Below are positions 1 to 7,855 of a DNA stretch of 32,214 nucleotides, in pieces. The notes under the pieces are model-generated. The model ran no database searches, had not been told where the DNA came from, and saw nothing but the letters and a program-made list of their open reading frames with translations. The position numbers were made by a program, and so were the translations under genes. The stretch covers positions 1 through 32,214 of the forward strand of contig CAMDHB010000002.1 of NCBI GenBank assembly GCA_945897655.1, read 5' to 3'. Origin of the DNA: Pseudorhodobacter antarcticus. Lineage in GTDB: Bacteria; Pseudomonadota; Alphaproteobacteria; Rhodobacterales; Rhodobacteraceae. Position 1 is the stretch's first letter. Every line of letters starts with the position of its first letter.

Positions 1-2229
1 GCCAACACCCTGCGCGGCACCACCGCGGCCGATTTTCTGGACGGTGGGGCGGGCATCGACACGCTGGTCGGGGGCGCGGGGGATGACACCTATTACGTCG
101 ACGTGGCAAGCGACCGAGTGACCGAGACGCTGGGCAATGGCGCTGACACGGTGGTCGCTTCGGTCGATTGGGTGCTGGGCGCGCAAATGGAGGGGTTGAC
201 CTTGACCGGCGCGGCCCACAGCGGCAAGGGCAACGGCTTGGCCAATACGCTGGTAGGGACGGCCCTGGCTGACACGCTGGACGGGGCGGCCGGGGCTGAC
301 ACAATGGTGGGCGGCGCGGGGGACGACACCTTCAGGGTGGACCACGCCCTGGACCTGATCGTAGAACTGGGTGGCGGTGGCCGGGAAAGCGTGCTGGCGA
401 CAGTCAGTTACGCGATTGCCGAGGGCGTTGAGGCGTTGACGCTGACGCGGAGCGGCCTGACCGGCACAGGCAATCTGGGTGACAACCTGCTGACGGGCAG
501 CACTGGGCGAGACAGTCTGGTGGGCCTCGACGGCAATGATACACTGGACGGCGGCAAGGGCCAGGATGCGATGGAGGGTGGTTCGGGCGATGACACCTAT
601 ATTCTGGACAACGCGGGTGACCTGATCATCGAACTGGCGGGCGGCGGCGTGGATACGGCGGTTCTGATGAGGGACGGTCTGGTCGTGACCGGCGATATCG
701 AGATCATCCGTCTGGGCGGCACGGCCCATGAGTTGACCGGCAGCGCCAGCGACAATGTGCTGGAGGGCGGGTCAGGCAATGACAGTCTGGACGGCGGTGA
801 CGGCGATGACCTTATTCTGGCCGGGGATGGCGATGACGTGATCACCGCGCGGTCGGGGCATGATCATCTGTCGGGCGGGTCGGGGGATGATGTTTACCGC
901 ATCAAAGGTGCGGTGGTCGAAATCGAGGATTTTCTGGGCCATGACACGCTTGACACCAGCGGCAGCGTCACAGACGACCATATCGACCTGTCCGGCGACA
1001 CCGATTGCTTCGTGGATGACCATGTCGTCCACATCAATCCGGGGGGCACCACGGCGGGTCCACTGGATGTGCAGTTCCTGCAAGACCTGTCGGGGTCGTT
1101 TGGCGATGATATCGCCACAGTGCGCGGGTTGGTGCCGCAGATCGTGACGGCCTTGCAGGCGGTTCAGGCAAATTCCACCTTTGGGGTGTCGTCCTTTGTC
1201 GACAAGGCGGTCGCGCCGTTTGGGGCTGCGGGAGAATGGGTCTACCGGCAGGATCTGGGCTTGACCACGGATGTTGCGGCGCTGACCACGGCCTATACCG
1301 GCATGACCATTCAGAACGGGGCCGACGGCCCCGAGGCGCAGATCGAGGCGGTGATGCAACTGGCGCTGCACGCTGCGGCTGTGGGGTTCCGCGCCGATGC
1401 GGCCCGGTTCGTGGTGCTGTTCACCGATGCGCCGTTTCACGTGGCGGGCGATGGCGCGGCCGCGGGCATTACCACGCCCAACAATGGCGACGGGGTAATG
1501 GATGGCGGCGGGATCGGCGAGGATTACCCGATGCTGGCACAGCTGAAGGCGGCGCTGGAGGCGGCGGGCATCATCCCGGTCTTTGCCATCGGAGGCGGGT
1601 ATGAAGCCACCTATCAGGGTCTGGCCGACCAGTTGGGACGCGGGGTTGTGGTGGCGCTCAGCGGCGACTCGTCCAACATCGTGGCAGCGATCACCGCGGG
1701 CATGACGGCGGCCACCACGACCAGCATCGAGGATGCCAATTGCGGGTCGGGCGATGACGACGTGCTTGGCAACGGCGATGACAATGCGCTGGCGGGCAAT
1801 CTGGGCGATGACCGGCTATCCGGGCGCGGTGGAGATGATGACCTGACGGGCGGCCAGGGCGATGATGTCTTGTCGGGGGATGAGGGTGCGGATGATCTGC
1901 ATGGCGGGGCGGGGGCCGATACCTTTGTGTTTGCCAGCCTGACCGACAGCATGATTGCCGCCACCGACCTGATCACCGATTTCGAATCGGGGGTGGATCA
2001 ACTCGATCTGTCGCTGATCGACGCCGATACCGGGGCGATGGGCGATCAGAGCTTTGTCTTTGTTGGCAGCGCGGCCTTTTCGATGGTGGCGGGTGAATTG
2101 CAGTGGGTCGAAACCGGCGCCGAAGGTCTGTTGCAAGGCGATGTGGACGGGGACGGTCTGGCCGATTTCGCGATTGGTTTTGATCTTGCAACCGGCATGG
2201 CGCCGGTGCTGGCCGAGCTGATGCTGTGA
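1..2229 (+). CDS. RTX calcium-binding exoprotein with inserted integrin-beta-like VWA domain (5' end outside window)
   Basis: The reading frame is open from base 1, so the start lies outside; 742 codons plus stop are visible. Residues 1-250 are three tandem units of about 80, 80 and 90 residues (bases 1-240, 241-480, 481-750), each with glycine/aspartate nonapeptides of GGxGxDxL type followed by a beta segment. More nonapeptides follow at about 251-300 and 582-640. Between them, residues about 355-570 form a von Willebrand A domain: DLSGSFGDD at 362-370 (MIDAS DxSxS), DGPE at 442-445, TDA at 475-477, DYP at 508-510. These match integrin beta I domains better than ordinary bacterial A-domains. 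The C-terminus (about 640-742) resembles the serralysin-type RTX tail (DTFVF, DFESGVDQLDLS, GDVDGDGLADF). By family knowledge this means calcium-dependent folding outside the cell after type I secretion; no transporter genes are in the window. The only cysteines, 336 and 581, flank the A-domain. The ligand is unknown. Confidence 0.88.
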   Translation, partial: ANTLRGTTAADFLDGGAGIDTLVGGAGDDTYYVDVASDRVTETLGNGADTVVASVDWVLGAQMEGLTLTGAAHSGKGNGLANTLVGTALADTLDGAAGADTMVGGAGDDTFRVDHALDLIVELGGGGRESVLATVSYAIAEGVEALTLTRSGLTGTGNLGDNLLTGSTGRDSLVGLDGNDTLDGGKGQDAMEGGSGDDTYILDNAGDLIIELAGGGVDTAVLMRDGLVVTGDIEIIRLGGTAHELTGSASDNVLEGGSGNDSLDGGDGDDLILAGDGDDVITARSGHDHLSGGSGDDVYRIKGAVVEIEDFLGHDTLDTSGSVTDDHIDLSGDTDCFVDDHVVHINPGGTTAGPLDVQFLQDLSGSFGDDIATVRGLVPQIVTALQAVQANSTFGVSSFVDKAVAPFGAAGEWVYRQDLGLTTDVAALTTAYTGMTIQNGADGPEAQIEAVMQLALHAAAVGFRADAARFVVLFTDAPFHVAGDGAAAGITTPNNGDGVMDGGGIGEDYPMLAQLKAALEAAGIIPVFAIGGGYEATYQGLADQLGRGVVVALSGDSSNIVAAITAGMTAATTTSIEDANCGSGDDDVLGNGDDNALAGNLGDDRLSGRGGDDDLTGGQGDDVLSGDEGADDLHGGAGADTFVFASLTDSMIAATDLITDFESGVDQLDLSLIDADTGAMGDQSFVFVGSAAFSMVAGELQWVETGAEGLLQGDVDGDGLADFAIGFDLATGMAPVLAELML

Positions 2230-2247
2230 AAGACGGAAGGGCCCGAA

Positions 2248-2702
2248 ATGACGATCCTGATTGACGGCACGACGGGCAATTACCCTGATGGTGGGGCCCG
2301 ATTTGACAGGATCGGTTTGCCCGGGTCGCGAACGATTATCACTTCGTGCAGGTGTTCGGGTGGTTGACCCTCAACGACCTGACGGATGGCGCCAAGACGA
2401 TTGTGGCCAATATCGAGCATCTGCTGTTTGACGACACCGAGATCTGGATGGCGGATTCCAATCCTGCGCCTGTGGTTCCGGGTCCTGTGACGGGGGCGAC
2501 TGTCCAGGTCGCTGGGGTGTTGGTGGTCGATGCCAATGCTGTGGCGTTTGACACATTCACGGCGGGTCAGGTGAAGGTACTGCACATCGCCCATGGCGTG
2601 ACGGTTGGCACGACAACGGTTGCGGCGGTGGTTGAGGTGACAGTGACCGGGGTTGAGGAGGGTGCCGTGGGATCAAACACCGATATCGGGGTGATAAGGT
2701 AG
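2248..2702 (+). pseudogene. Frameshifted remnant of an RTX-type protein
   Basis: An ATG at 2248 has a good ribosome site (GGAAGGG at 2235-2241) 18 bases after the upstream RTX stop. It opens with MTILIDGTTGN, a typical beginning for RTX repeat proteins, but this frame ends at a TGA at 2365. Recognisable protein continues in another frame from about 2307 to the TAG at 2700: residues such as ANDYHFVQV, LTLNDLTDG and IEHLLFDD are what is expected just after RTX nonapeptides in a domain ending in GIExLxFxDG. A stop at 2304 blocks that frame upstream. The simplest reading is a small RTX gene that lost its repeats and shifted frame near 2300. The last 70 residues (valine/threonine-rich) are not recognised. 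A GTG at 2346 could in principle start a 118-residue protein, but it has no clear ribosome site. Confidence 0.55.
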
Positions 2703-2772
2703 ATTACGCGGAAAAGTCAACATTTAAATCAAAGATATACACCAAAGATTATCAATAAGAACTTCTGCTCGA

Positions 2773-2800
2773 TTGACGTGTCCCTTCTGGGCCGTAAATT
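2773..2800 (+). promoter_or_regulatory. Candidate sigma-70 promoter of the outer-membrane barrel gene
   Basis: TTGACG at 2773-2778, a 16-base spacer, and TAAATT at 2795-2800. It lies about 25 bases upstream of the chosen start at 2826, so it excludes longer upstream starts such as the GTG at 2778. The preceding 70 bases are strongly AT-rich and contain two CAAAGAT direct copies around 2731-2750. Confidence 0.5.
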
Positions 2801-2825
2801 TTCTACCGAAATAATGGAGCAGAAG

Positions 2826-3596
2826 ATGAAAATTGAGCTAAATAGAATTCTTCTTTGTGGTGTTTTTGCAACAATCGCCAGTTCGGCTTTCGCAGAAGAA
2901 AATCCAATAGATTGGACGGGCAGTTATGTTGGACTGTTTGCGGGAACCTACAATGCGAATACAAAGCTTACGACTGTTGAGAGTAACAGAAGTGTTTACC
3001 CCACTTTTGGAGTAGGTGATTTCAACAGTCCGAATATAGACGGGAGTATTATTGGCGGTGAACTTGGGTTCAATCATCAGTCAGGTCAGGTGGTTTACGG
3101 GGTGTCGGCAAGTCTCTCCCATTCGAATGCTTCTTCAACTGATTGGTCGATTGATGGATGCTGTGGCTCCTCACCAGATGACAAATTTACGTCGAAAATG
3201 CAGAAAATGTACACTGCTGAAGCCCGGATTGGGTACTCTTTCAATCGATTTTTAATTTCGGCGTCGGGCGGTCTTGTTTCAGGACAGTATAGTCTTACCA
3301 TTCAAGATGATAACATAGAACGTGACGGAACTGTACACAGCAATAGCACGGGACGCGGCTCTGACTCCAAGTTCCTGAAGGGCTTTAAAACAGGGATAAG
3401 CATCGATTATGCTTTGGATGAAAAATGGAGTGTTGGCACTGATATAGAATGGATTCGCCTCAATGCTGAGAACTTGGACGCGACAGGGCAAAGCTATTCG
3501 TTTGCTGGTACTCCAAATGGTGTTGGAACTTACATCATGTCACCACAGGATCTCAAAAGCCGGATAGTGACGATAAACTTGAAGTATAAGTTTTGA
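2826..3596 (+). CDS. Outer-membrane beta-barrel protein, opacity/OmpA-barrel type
   Basis: A 256-residue protein from the ATG at 2826, chosen because GGAG sits six bases upstream (2816-2819) and because the N-terminus then reads as a signal peptide: basic start, hydrophobic stretch, cleavage after AFA at about residue 23. The mature protein opens with DWTGSYVGLFAG, the usual first strand of the small porin-like (OMP_b-brl) barrels, has alternating polar/aromatic strands throughout, and ends LKYKF with the C-terminal phenylalanine expected for assembly into the outer membrane. A CC pair and an acidic stretch at about 110-118 probably lie in an external loop. The gene is visibly AT-richer than its neighbours (roughly mid-40s percent GC by eye) and stands alone behind its own promoter, suggesting acquisition by transfer. 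Function beyond outer-membrane location cannot be assigned. Confidence 0.75.
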   Translation: MKIELNRILLCGVFATIASSAFAEENPIDWTGSYVGLFAGTYNANTKLTTVESNRSVYPTFGVGDFNSPNIDGSIIGGELGFNHQSGQVVYGVSASLSHSNASSTDWSIDGCCGSSPDDKFTSKMQKMYTAEARIGYSFNRFLISASGGLVSGQYSLTIQDDNIERDGTVHSNSTGRGSDSKFLKGFKTGISIDYALDEKWSVGTDIEWIRLNAENLDATGQSYSFAGTPNGVGTYIMSPQDLKSRIVTINLKYKF

Positions 3597-3683
3597 TCGA
3601 AGTTCGATCATTTGGATGAGCACAGGGCGTCACAGCACCCAGAGCTCAAGTCGTGCGGGAGGACCAGAGTCAAAAAACGGAGA

Positions 3684-3867
3684 ATGCAAAAACTATCCTT
3701 GCTACCTTCGCGGGCATAATTTTTGTAACAGATATGGCTCTGGCCGGCGGTCACATTTTTTTAAACCAGCAATCAGTCTGATCTTCTATCAAAGTCTTGA
3801 TGGTACTGTCTGGAAGTGCCAAAATTGGGTTGTTATGGATGAGGGGCAGTTCTGTCATGATGAATGA
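3684..3867 (+). pseudogene. Possible small exported protein broken by two homopolymer frameshifts
   Basis: No intact gene occupies 3597-3946. An ATG at 3684 (GGAG just upstream) is followed in the +1-shifted frame by a convincing signal peptide (TILATFAGIIFVTDMALA, then GG), which runs into a stop. The other frame then gives ISLIFYQSLDGTVWKCQNW and a C-terminus ending in CHDE and a TGA at 3865. Adding one A to the A5 run at 3688-3692 and one T to the T7 run at 3756-3762 would join them into one 61-residue protein with a 21-residue signal peptide and two cysteines. It may be a decayed gene or two sequencing errors. The family is not recognised. Confidence 0.35.
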
Positions 3868-3946
3868 ACTACTCTGCGTTTTTTGGACAGATGTCTGGCT
3901 GATTTGAGCTGCTTGTCACATATCGGAAGGTGGTATGGTTGTTTCC

Positions 3947-5509
3947 TTAACATATACGGCGGTAGGTGATGCCGCGCGCAAGCCAGCACCCCACGACAAG
4001 ATCGCTGACGACCCCATCGGTTCCGCGCGGAACTTGGACGGTCCAATCCCCCGGAGCGGGTGCGTCCATCGACCGGCGGGTACTGATGACCCAGATATCC
4101 GGTGAGACAGCATGCATGCGTTCCATCGGTCCTTGGCCCAACATCCCTTGAAACCCGGCAAACGTGGCGCCGTCGCGGTGGGTGATCAGCAATTCGGCGT
4201 CCAGTTCCGCAGACCAGTACCGACCCGCCAATGGCCCACCATCCGCCCCCGTGGTGGGGGTCAAGGGGCGAGCGGTAAGGGTCAGGTTTTCCTCCTCCCG
4301 CCGCAGGACCAGCCCTGTTGCCGACCGTTGCAGGTGCACGCCGCCACCAGCGGCCTGATCGTCACCCATCACCTGCAGCAGGCTTTCTTCAGAACCATAG
4401 CTGAGCGTCAGCCCCTGTGGTCCCGGCGTAATGCGGACCAACAGCCCCTGCATATCGTCCATCGCCAGACCAGACCAATCGGGCGGGCAAGGGGCGTGGG
4501 GTACAGCGGGCAGTCCCAGCGCCGCCTCGATCAGCCCCACGGCCGCACCATGGGCATCGGCCTCATGGTTCAGCATCACCACCACTGACAGCCGTTCGGA
4601 CGCGACATGCAGTCGCTTGCAGCGAAACCCGCGCAGCGCCCCGCCGTGACCCGTCACCGTCAGCCCGCCAATGGTCATCCGACCCAGACCGTTGCCATAG
4701 AACGCCGGTGCCCCATTGGCAAAGCTTGGAGGGGCGGACAGGCGGTTATACAGGCCAGTCGGATCATCGCGGGTCTGGTCAATGAACCCCTCCCACGCCA
4801 GCATGTCGTCCAGTGCTGCGGAAACGCCCGCATCGCCGATCCAGTAAATGCCGTTCTGCGCCGGGATATGGCCGGTTTCATCGGTCCCCTCATAACCGAC
4901 CACCCCATCGGCGGTTTGGCGCGTGTCTGGTAACAGGGCGGCAGTCACCATGCCCGCCGGGGCAAAGATCCGCTCGACCAAAAGGTCACTCAAGGCCCGG
5001 CCTGTCGCTTGTTCAATCACCTCGGCCAGAATGCGGAAGTTGGCATTGCAATAGGAATAGCTGGTGCCGGGTGCGAAGTGGCCCGTTTTCATCCGCGCCA
5101 GCAGGGGCAGGGCGTCACTACGGGCAAAGGTCTGTTCGGGTGCTGCCCCTTGCAGCACGGTCAGCGCCCAGTAGTCGCGCAGTCCCGACTGGTTGTCGGC
5201 CAACTGCTGCACCGTCGGCAACATGCCCTGAAACTGCGGCAGGAACTGCCCAACCGCCCCGTCCAGCGTCGCAGGGTCCGCGACCTGGTCCAGCAGAACG
5301 GCGCAGGTGAACTGCTTGCTGATCGAACAAATCGGCAGCCGTGTGCCCGCCGTCATCGGCAACCGCGCCGCGAGGTCAGCATAACCCCAGGCCCGCCGCG
5401 CAATCACCCGGCCCTTGTACACCACCCCCGCCACGCCCCCCGGCCCGCGCAACCGGTCCGGCAACCCATCCAGCGCCCGCTCCAGCGCGGCCATATCCAC
5501 TTCGGTCAT
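3947..5509 (-). CDS. dap: D-aminopeptidase, serine peptidase family S12
   Basis: Releases N-terminal D-amino acids from peptides; homologous to penicillin-binding proteins but cytoplasmic and three-domain. Starting at the second ATG of an ATGATG pair (5509) the protein is 520 residues, as I recall for the Ochrobactrum anthropi enzyme, and its active-site motifs then carry that enzyme's numbering: S62-I-S-K65, Y153-C-N155 and an HGG triad near 290. AGGGGG five bases upstream supports this start. The frame extends 26 more codons upstream without a ribosome site. There is no signal peptide. The first ~330 residues are the beta-lactamase-like catalytic domain; the rest forms two beta-barrel-like domains as in the family. 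The gene is alone on the minus strand, divergent from the aldo/keto reductase. It could alternatively be a general class C beta-lactamase-type hydrolase, but motif spacing and length favour D-aminopeptidase. Confidence 0.82.
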   Translation of the reverse strand: MTEVDMAALERALDGLPDRLRGPGGVAGVVYKGRVIARRAWGYADLAARLPMTAGTRLPICSISKQFTCAVLLDQVADPATLDGAVGQFLPQFQGMLPTVQQLADNQSGLRDYWALTVLQGAAPEQTFARSDALPLLARMKTGHFAPGTSYSYCNANFRILAEVIEQATGRALSDLLVERIFAPAGMVTAALLPDTRQTADGVVGYEGTDETGHIPAQNGIYWIGDAGVSAALDDMLAWEGFIDQTRDDPTGLYNRLSAPPSFANGAPAFYGNGLGRMTIGGLTVTGHGGALRGFRCKRLHVASERLSVVVMLNHEADAHGAAVGLIEAALGLPAVPHAPCPPDWSGLAMDDMQGLLVRITPGPQGLTLSYGSEESLLQVMGDDQAAGGGVHLQRSATGLVLRREEENLTLTARPLTPTTGADGGPLAGRYWSAELDAELLITHRDGATFAGFQGMLGQGPMERMHAVSPDIWVISTRRSMDAPAPGDWTVQVPRGTDGVVSDLVVGCWLARGITYRRIC

Positions 5510-5617
5510 CATGTCCCCCTGCTTTCCCCCACACTGGCCCATCCGCCACGCCCCGGCAACCGCTGGCATGGACCTTGGCCCTGCCACGGGCTAGGCTGCG
5601 TGGAAAGGAGCACCACC

Positions 5618-6598
5618 ATGCAATTCAAACGCCTTGGCCAGTCCGGCCTGAAAGTATCCGAGCTTTGCCTTGGCTGCATGAGCTTTGGCGACCCTGCCCG
5701 GGGCGGCCACCCCTGGACCTTGCCGCAAGACCAGTCCGAACCGTTGATCCGCATGGCGGTCGAGGCGGGGATCACCTTCTTTGACACCGCCAATGTCTAT
5801 TCTGATGGATCATCCGAGGAGATCTTGGGCGATACTCTGTGGACCTACGCCCGCCGGGACGAGATTGTGCTGGCGACCAAGGTACACGGCACCATGCTGT
5901 CCGAACCGCAGATGCGCGGGTTGTCGCGCCGGTCCATCATGCACAACATCGATGCCAGCCTGCGCCGGCTGAAGACCGACCATGTTGACCTCTACCAGAC
6001 CCACCGCTGGGACCGCGACACGCCCATCGAGGAAACGATGGCCGCGCTGCATGATGTCGTCACATCCGGCAAGGCCCGCTACATCGGCGCCTCCACCATG
6101 TGGGCCTGGCAATTCGCCAAGGCGCAAGAGGTGGCCCGGCGGAATGGCTGGACACCCTTCATCTCGATGCAGAACCAGATCAATCTGCTCTACCGCGAGG
6201 AAGAACGCGAGATGATCCCGCTTTGCCTTGATCAAGGCGTGGGTTTGATTCCGTGGAGCCCGATTGCCCGTGGCCGTCTGGCCCGCCCCGCCGGTGTGGA
6301 AACCGACCGGACCGGCAAGGATGCCTATGGCAAGTTCCTATTCTCCCGGACCGAGACTGCCGATGCCGCTGTGATCGGTGCCGTGCAGGCCCTGGCCGCT
6401 GAACTGGGCCGCACGATGGCACAGGTCGCCATGGCCTGGACCCGACAAAAGCCGGGTGTGACCGCGCCCATCGTCGGGTTCACCAAAGCCAGCCAGTTGC
6501 AAGACGCGGTTGACGGCCTGTCGCTGACCCTGACCCCCGACCAGATTGCCCGGTTGGAGGCGCCCTATATCCCGCATCAGGCGCTGGGGCAGGAATAG
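5618..6598 (+). CDS. Aldo/keto reductase, NADPH-dependent
   Basis: 326 residues from the ATG at 5618, preceded by GGAAAGGAG; the frame is open far upstream but that is the shadow of the divergent gene. The four catalytic residues of the superfamily are present: D56 (FDTANVY), Y61, K88 (LATKVHG) and H129 (YQTHRWD). The C-terminal nucleotide-binding stretch with PIVGFTKASQL is as in AKR11/YajO-like members. The protein forms a soluble TIM barrel that reduces aldehydes or ketones. The substrate cannot be read from the sequence. The gene is divergent from dap with about 108 bases between starts, and there is no partner gene. Confidence 0.88.
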   Translation: MQFKRLGQSGLKVSELCLGCMSFGDPARGGHPWTLPQDQSEPLIRMAVEAGITFFDTANVYSDGSSEEILGDTLWTYARRDEIVLATKVHGTMLSEPQMRGLSRRSIMHNIDASLRRLKTDHVDLYQTHRWDRDTPIEETMAALHDVVTSGKARYIGASTMWAWQFAKAQEVARRNGWTPFISMQNQINLLYREEEREMIPLCLDQGVGLIPWSPIARGRLARPAGVETDRTGKDAYGKFLFSRTETADAAVIGAVQALAAELGRTMAQVAMAWTRQKPGVTAPIVGFTKASQLQDAVDGLSLTLTPDQIARLEAPYIPHQALGQE

Positions 6599-6743
6599 CG
6601 CGGTCCGTTGGCAGATATCCACATCAAGAACGACTGCTAATCTCCTAATACAAATGCGATGTTGCTGATTTGCTATAGGCATGCGCCATTTGTGTTGTTA
6701 GGATTCCCGTATAAGAAAAAAACTACGAGCAGGCGAAACAGGC

Positions 6744-7811
6744 ATGAAAACGGGCTCTCAGGGCACGTTCGTCATTTCTTGGTCACAGACAGAAACAGAT
6801 GGCCTCAAGGCCGCGTCGTTGGACGTACTTGCCGTTGGCGCCACTTGGCGCTGGACGGGGGCACCCGTGCGGGTCGATGGGCCGAAAGGGGTGCTGATTC
6901 TGACTGAGGCCGAGGGAGGGGCGGACATCCGCAAACGCGCCGCACGCATGGTGCGGCGGTTGATTGGTGCAGCGGTTGGTGGCGAAAGCGCAAGACGTGA
7001 CAGCGAATTGGAACCGGATCTGCCGGACCAGTCCTTTGTCGTCACGGACGGGCATCAGACCTATCAGATCACCCTGATCCGGGTGCCTGATACGGGTGCG
7101 CTTCTGCTCATGCTGATGGGGGAACTGCCGCCGGCCAATCAGGACCTGTGGGTCATGCGCACCTCGCTTGACCTGACGCAGCCAGCGATTGGCGCGCGGG
7201 TGACGGGTGGGATGATCTGCTTTACCCCCGACACCTGCATCGCCACCCAATCCGGCCCCCGTCGCATTCAAACCCTGCAACCGGGCGACCGCGTTCTGAC
7301 CCGCGACAACGGCCCGCAAGAGGTTTTGTGGACCGGCTATCGCCGCATGACTGGCGCGCGCCTGCATGCCATGCCCCACCTTCGCCCGATCCGGTTTCGC
7401 GCAGGGGCAATGGGTCTGGACCGCCCCGAGATGGACCTGCTCGTCAGCCCGCAACACCGCATGCTGGTGTTGGGTGCAGCCGCTCAGGCCCTGTTCAACA
7501 CGCCCGAGGTTTTGGTGGCCGCCGAAAACCTGGTCAATGATCAGACCATAACGGTCGACCATTCCCTGCGCGAGGTGACCTCTATCCACATCCTGCTGGG
7601 CCGGCATAACGTCATCTGGGCAAACGGGCTGGAAACTGAAAGCTTCCACCCCTCGAACACAGCACTCGAATCCATCGAGTCGGGCCAGCGGGACAGGCTT
7701 TTTGGACTGCTCCCGAACCTTGCCCAAAATCCGCAATCCTATGGCGACTATGCCCGGCGCAACCTGTCGGCATCAGAGGCCGCGATCTTGCGGCATGATT
7801 TGGCGTTTTAA
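6744..7811 (+). CDS. Hint-domain protein (Hedgehog/intein-type)
   Basis: 355 residues. Residues 1-150 are a poorly conserved N-terminal part. From C159 (GGMICFTPDT) a Hint_2 domain begins: CIATQSG, LQPGDRVLTRDNGPQEVLWTG, then LLVSPQHRML near 233-241 and the closing IWANGLETESFHP. Such domains are abundant in Rhodobacteraceae, often attached to RTX or surface proteins. Hint domains can cleave the preceding peptide bond through the first cysteine, but whether this one is active is not known. The upstream 145 bases are AT-rich, with TATAAG at 6710-6715 and a 7-base inverted repeat (ACAAATG 6650-6656, CATTTGT 6687-6693). The ribosome site is weak, so the start is less certain than the frame. Confidence 0.8.
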   Translation: MKTGSQGTFVISWSQTETDGLKAASLDVLAVGATWRWTGAPVRVDGPKGVLILTEAEGGADIRKRAARMVRRLIGAAVGGESARRDSELEPDLPDQSFVVTDGHQTYQITLIRVPDTGALLLMLMGELPPANQDLWVMRTSLDLTQPAIGARVTGGMICFTPDTCIATQSGPRRIQTLQPGDRVLTRDNGPQEVLWTGYRRMTGARLHAMPHLRPIRFRAGAMGLDRPEMDLLVSPQHRMLVLGAAAQALFNTPEVLVAAENLVNDQTITVDHSLREVTSIHILLGRHNVIWANGLETESFHPSNTALESIESGQRDRLFGLLPNLAQNPQSYGDYARRNLSASEAAILRHDLAF

Positions 7812-7821
7812 CTCTGAGGCG

Positions 7822-7849
7822 TTGACTCCCCGACGCTGCCCTGTATAAG
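7822..7849 (+). promoter_or_regulatory. Candidate promoter of rpsD
   Basis: TTGACT at 7822-7827, 16-base spacer, TATAAG at 7844-7849. It lies just after the upstream stop codon and about 125 bases before the S4 start, giving a leader of roughly 118 bases. Confidence 0.6.
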
Positions 7850-7855
7850 CCGCGC

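Noticed and set aside
1..2229. Nucleotide repeats suggesting a CRISPR or satellite array
   Set aside because: The repeats are in-frame codons for RTX nonapeptides with variable sequence, and there are no constant repeats with unique spacers.
5009..5617. Upstream extension of the aldo/keto reductase
   Set aside because: It is antisense to the D-aminopeptidase gene and rich in Arg/Pro/His; GGAAAGGAG points to the ATG at 5618.
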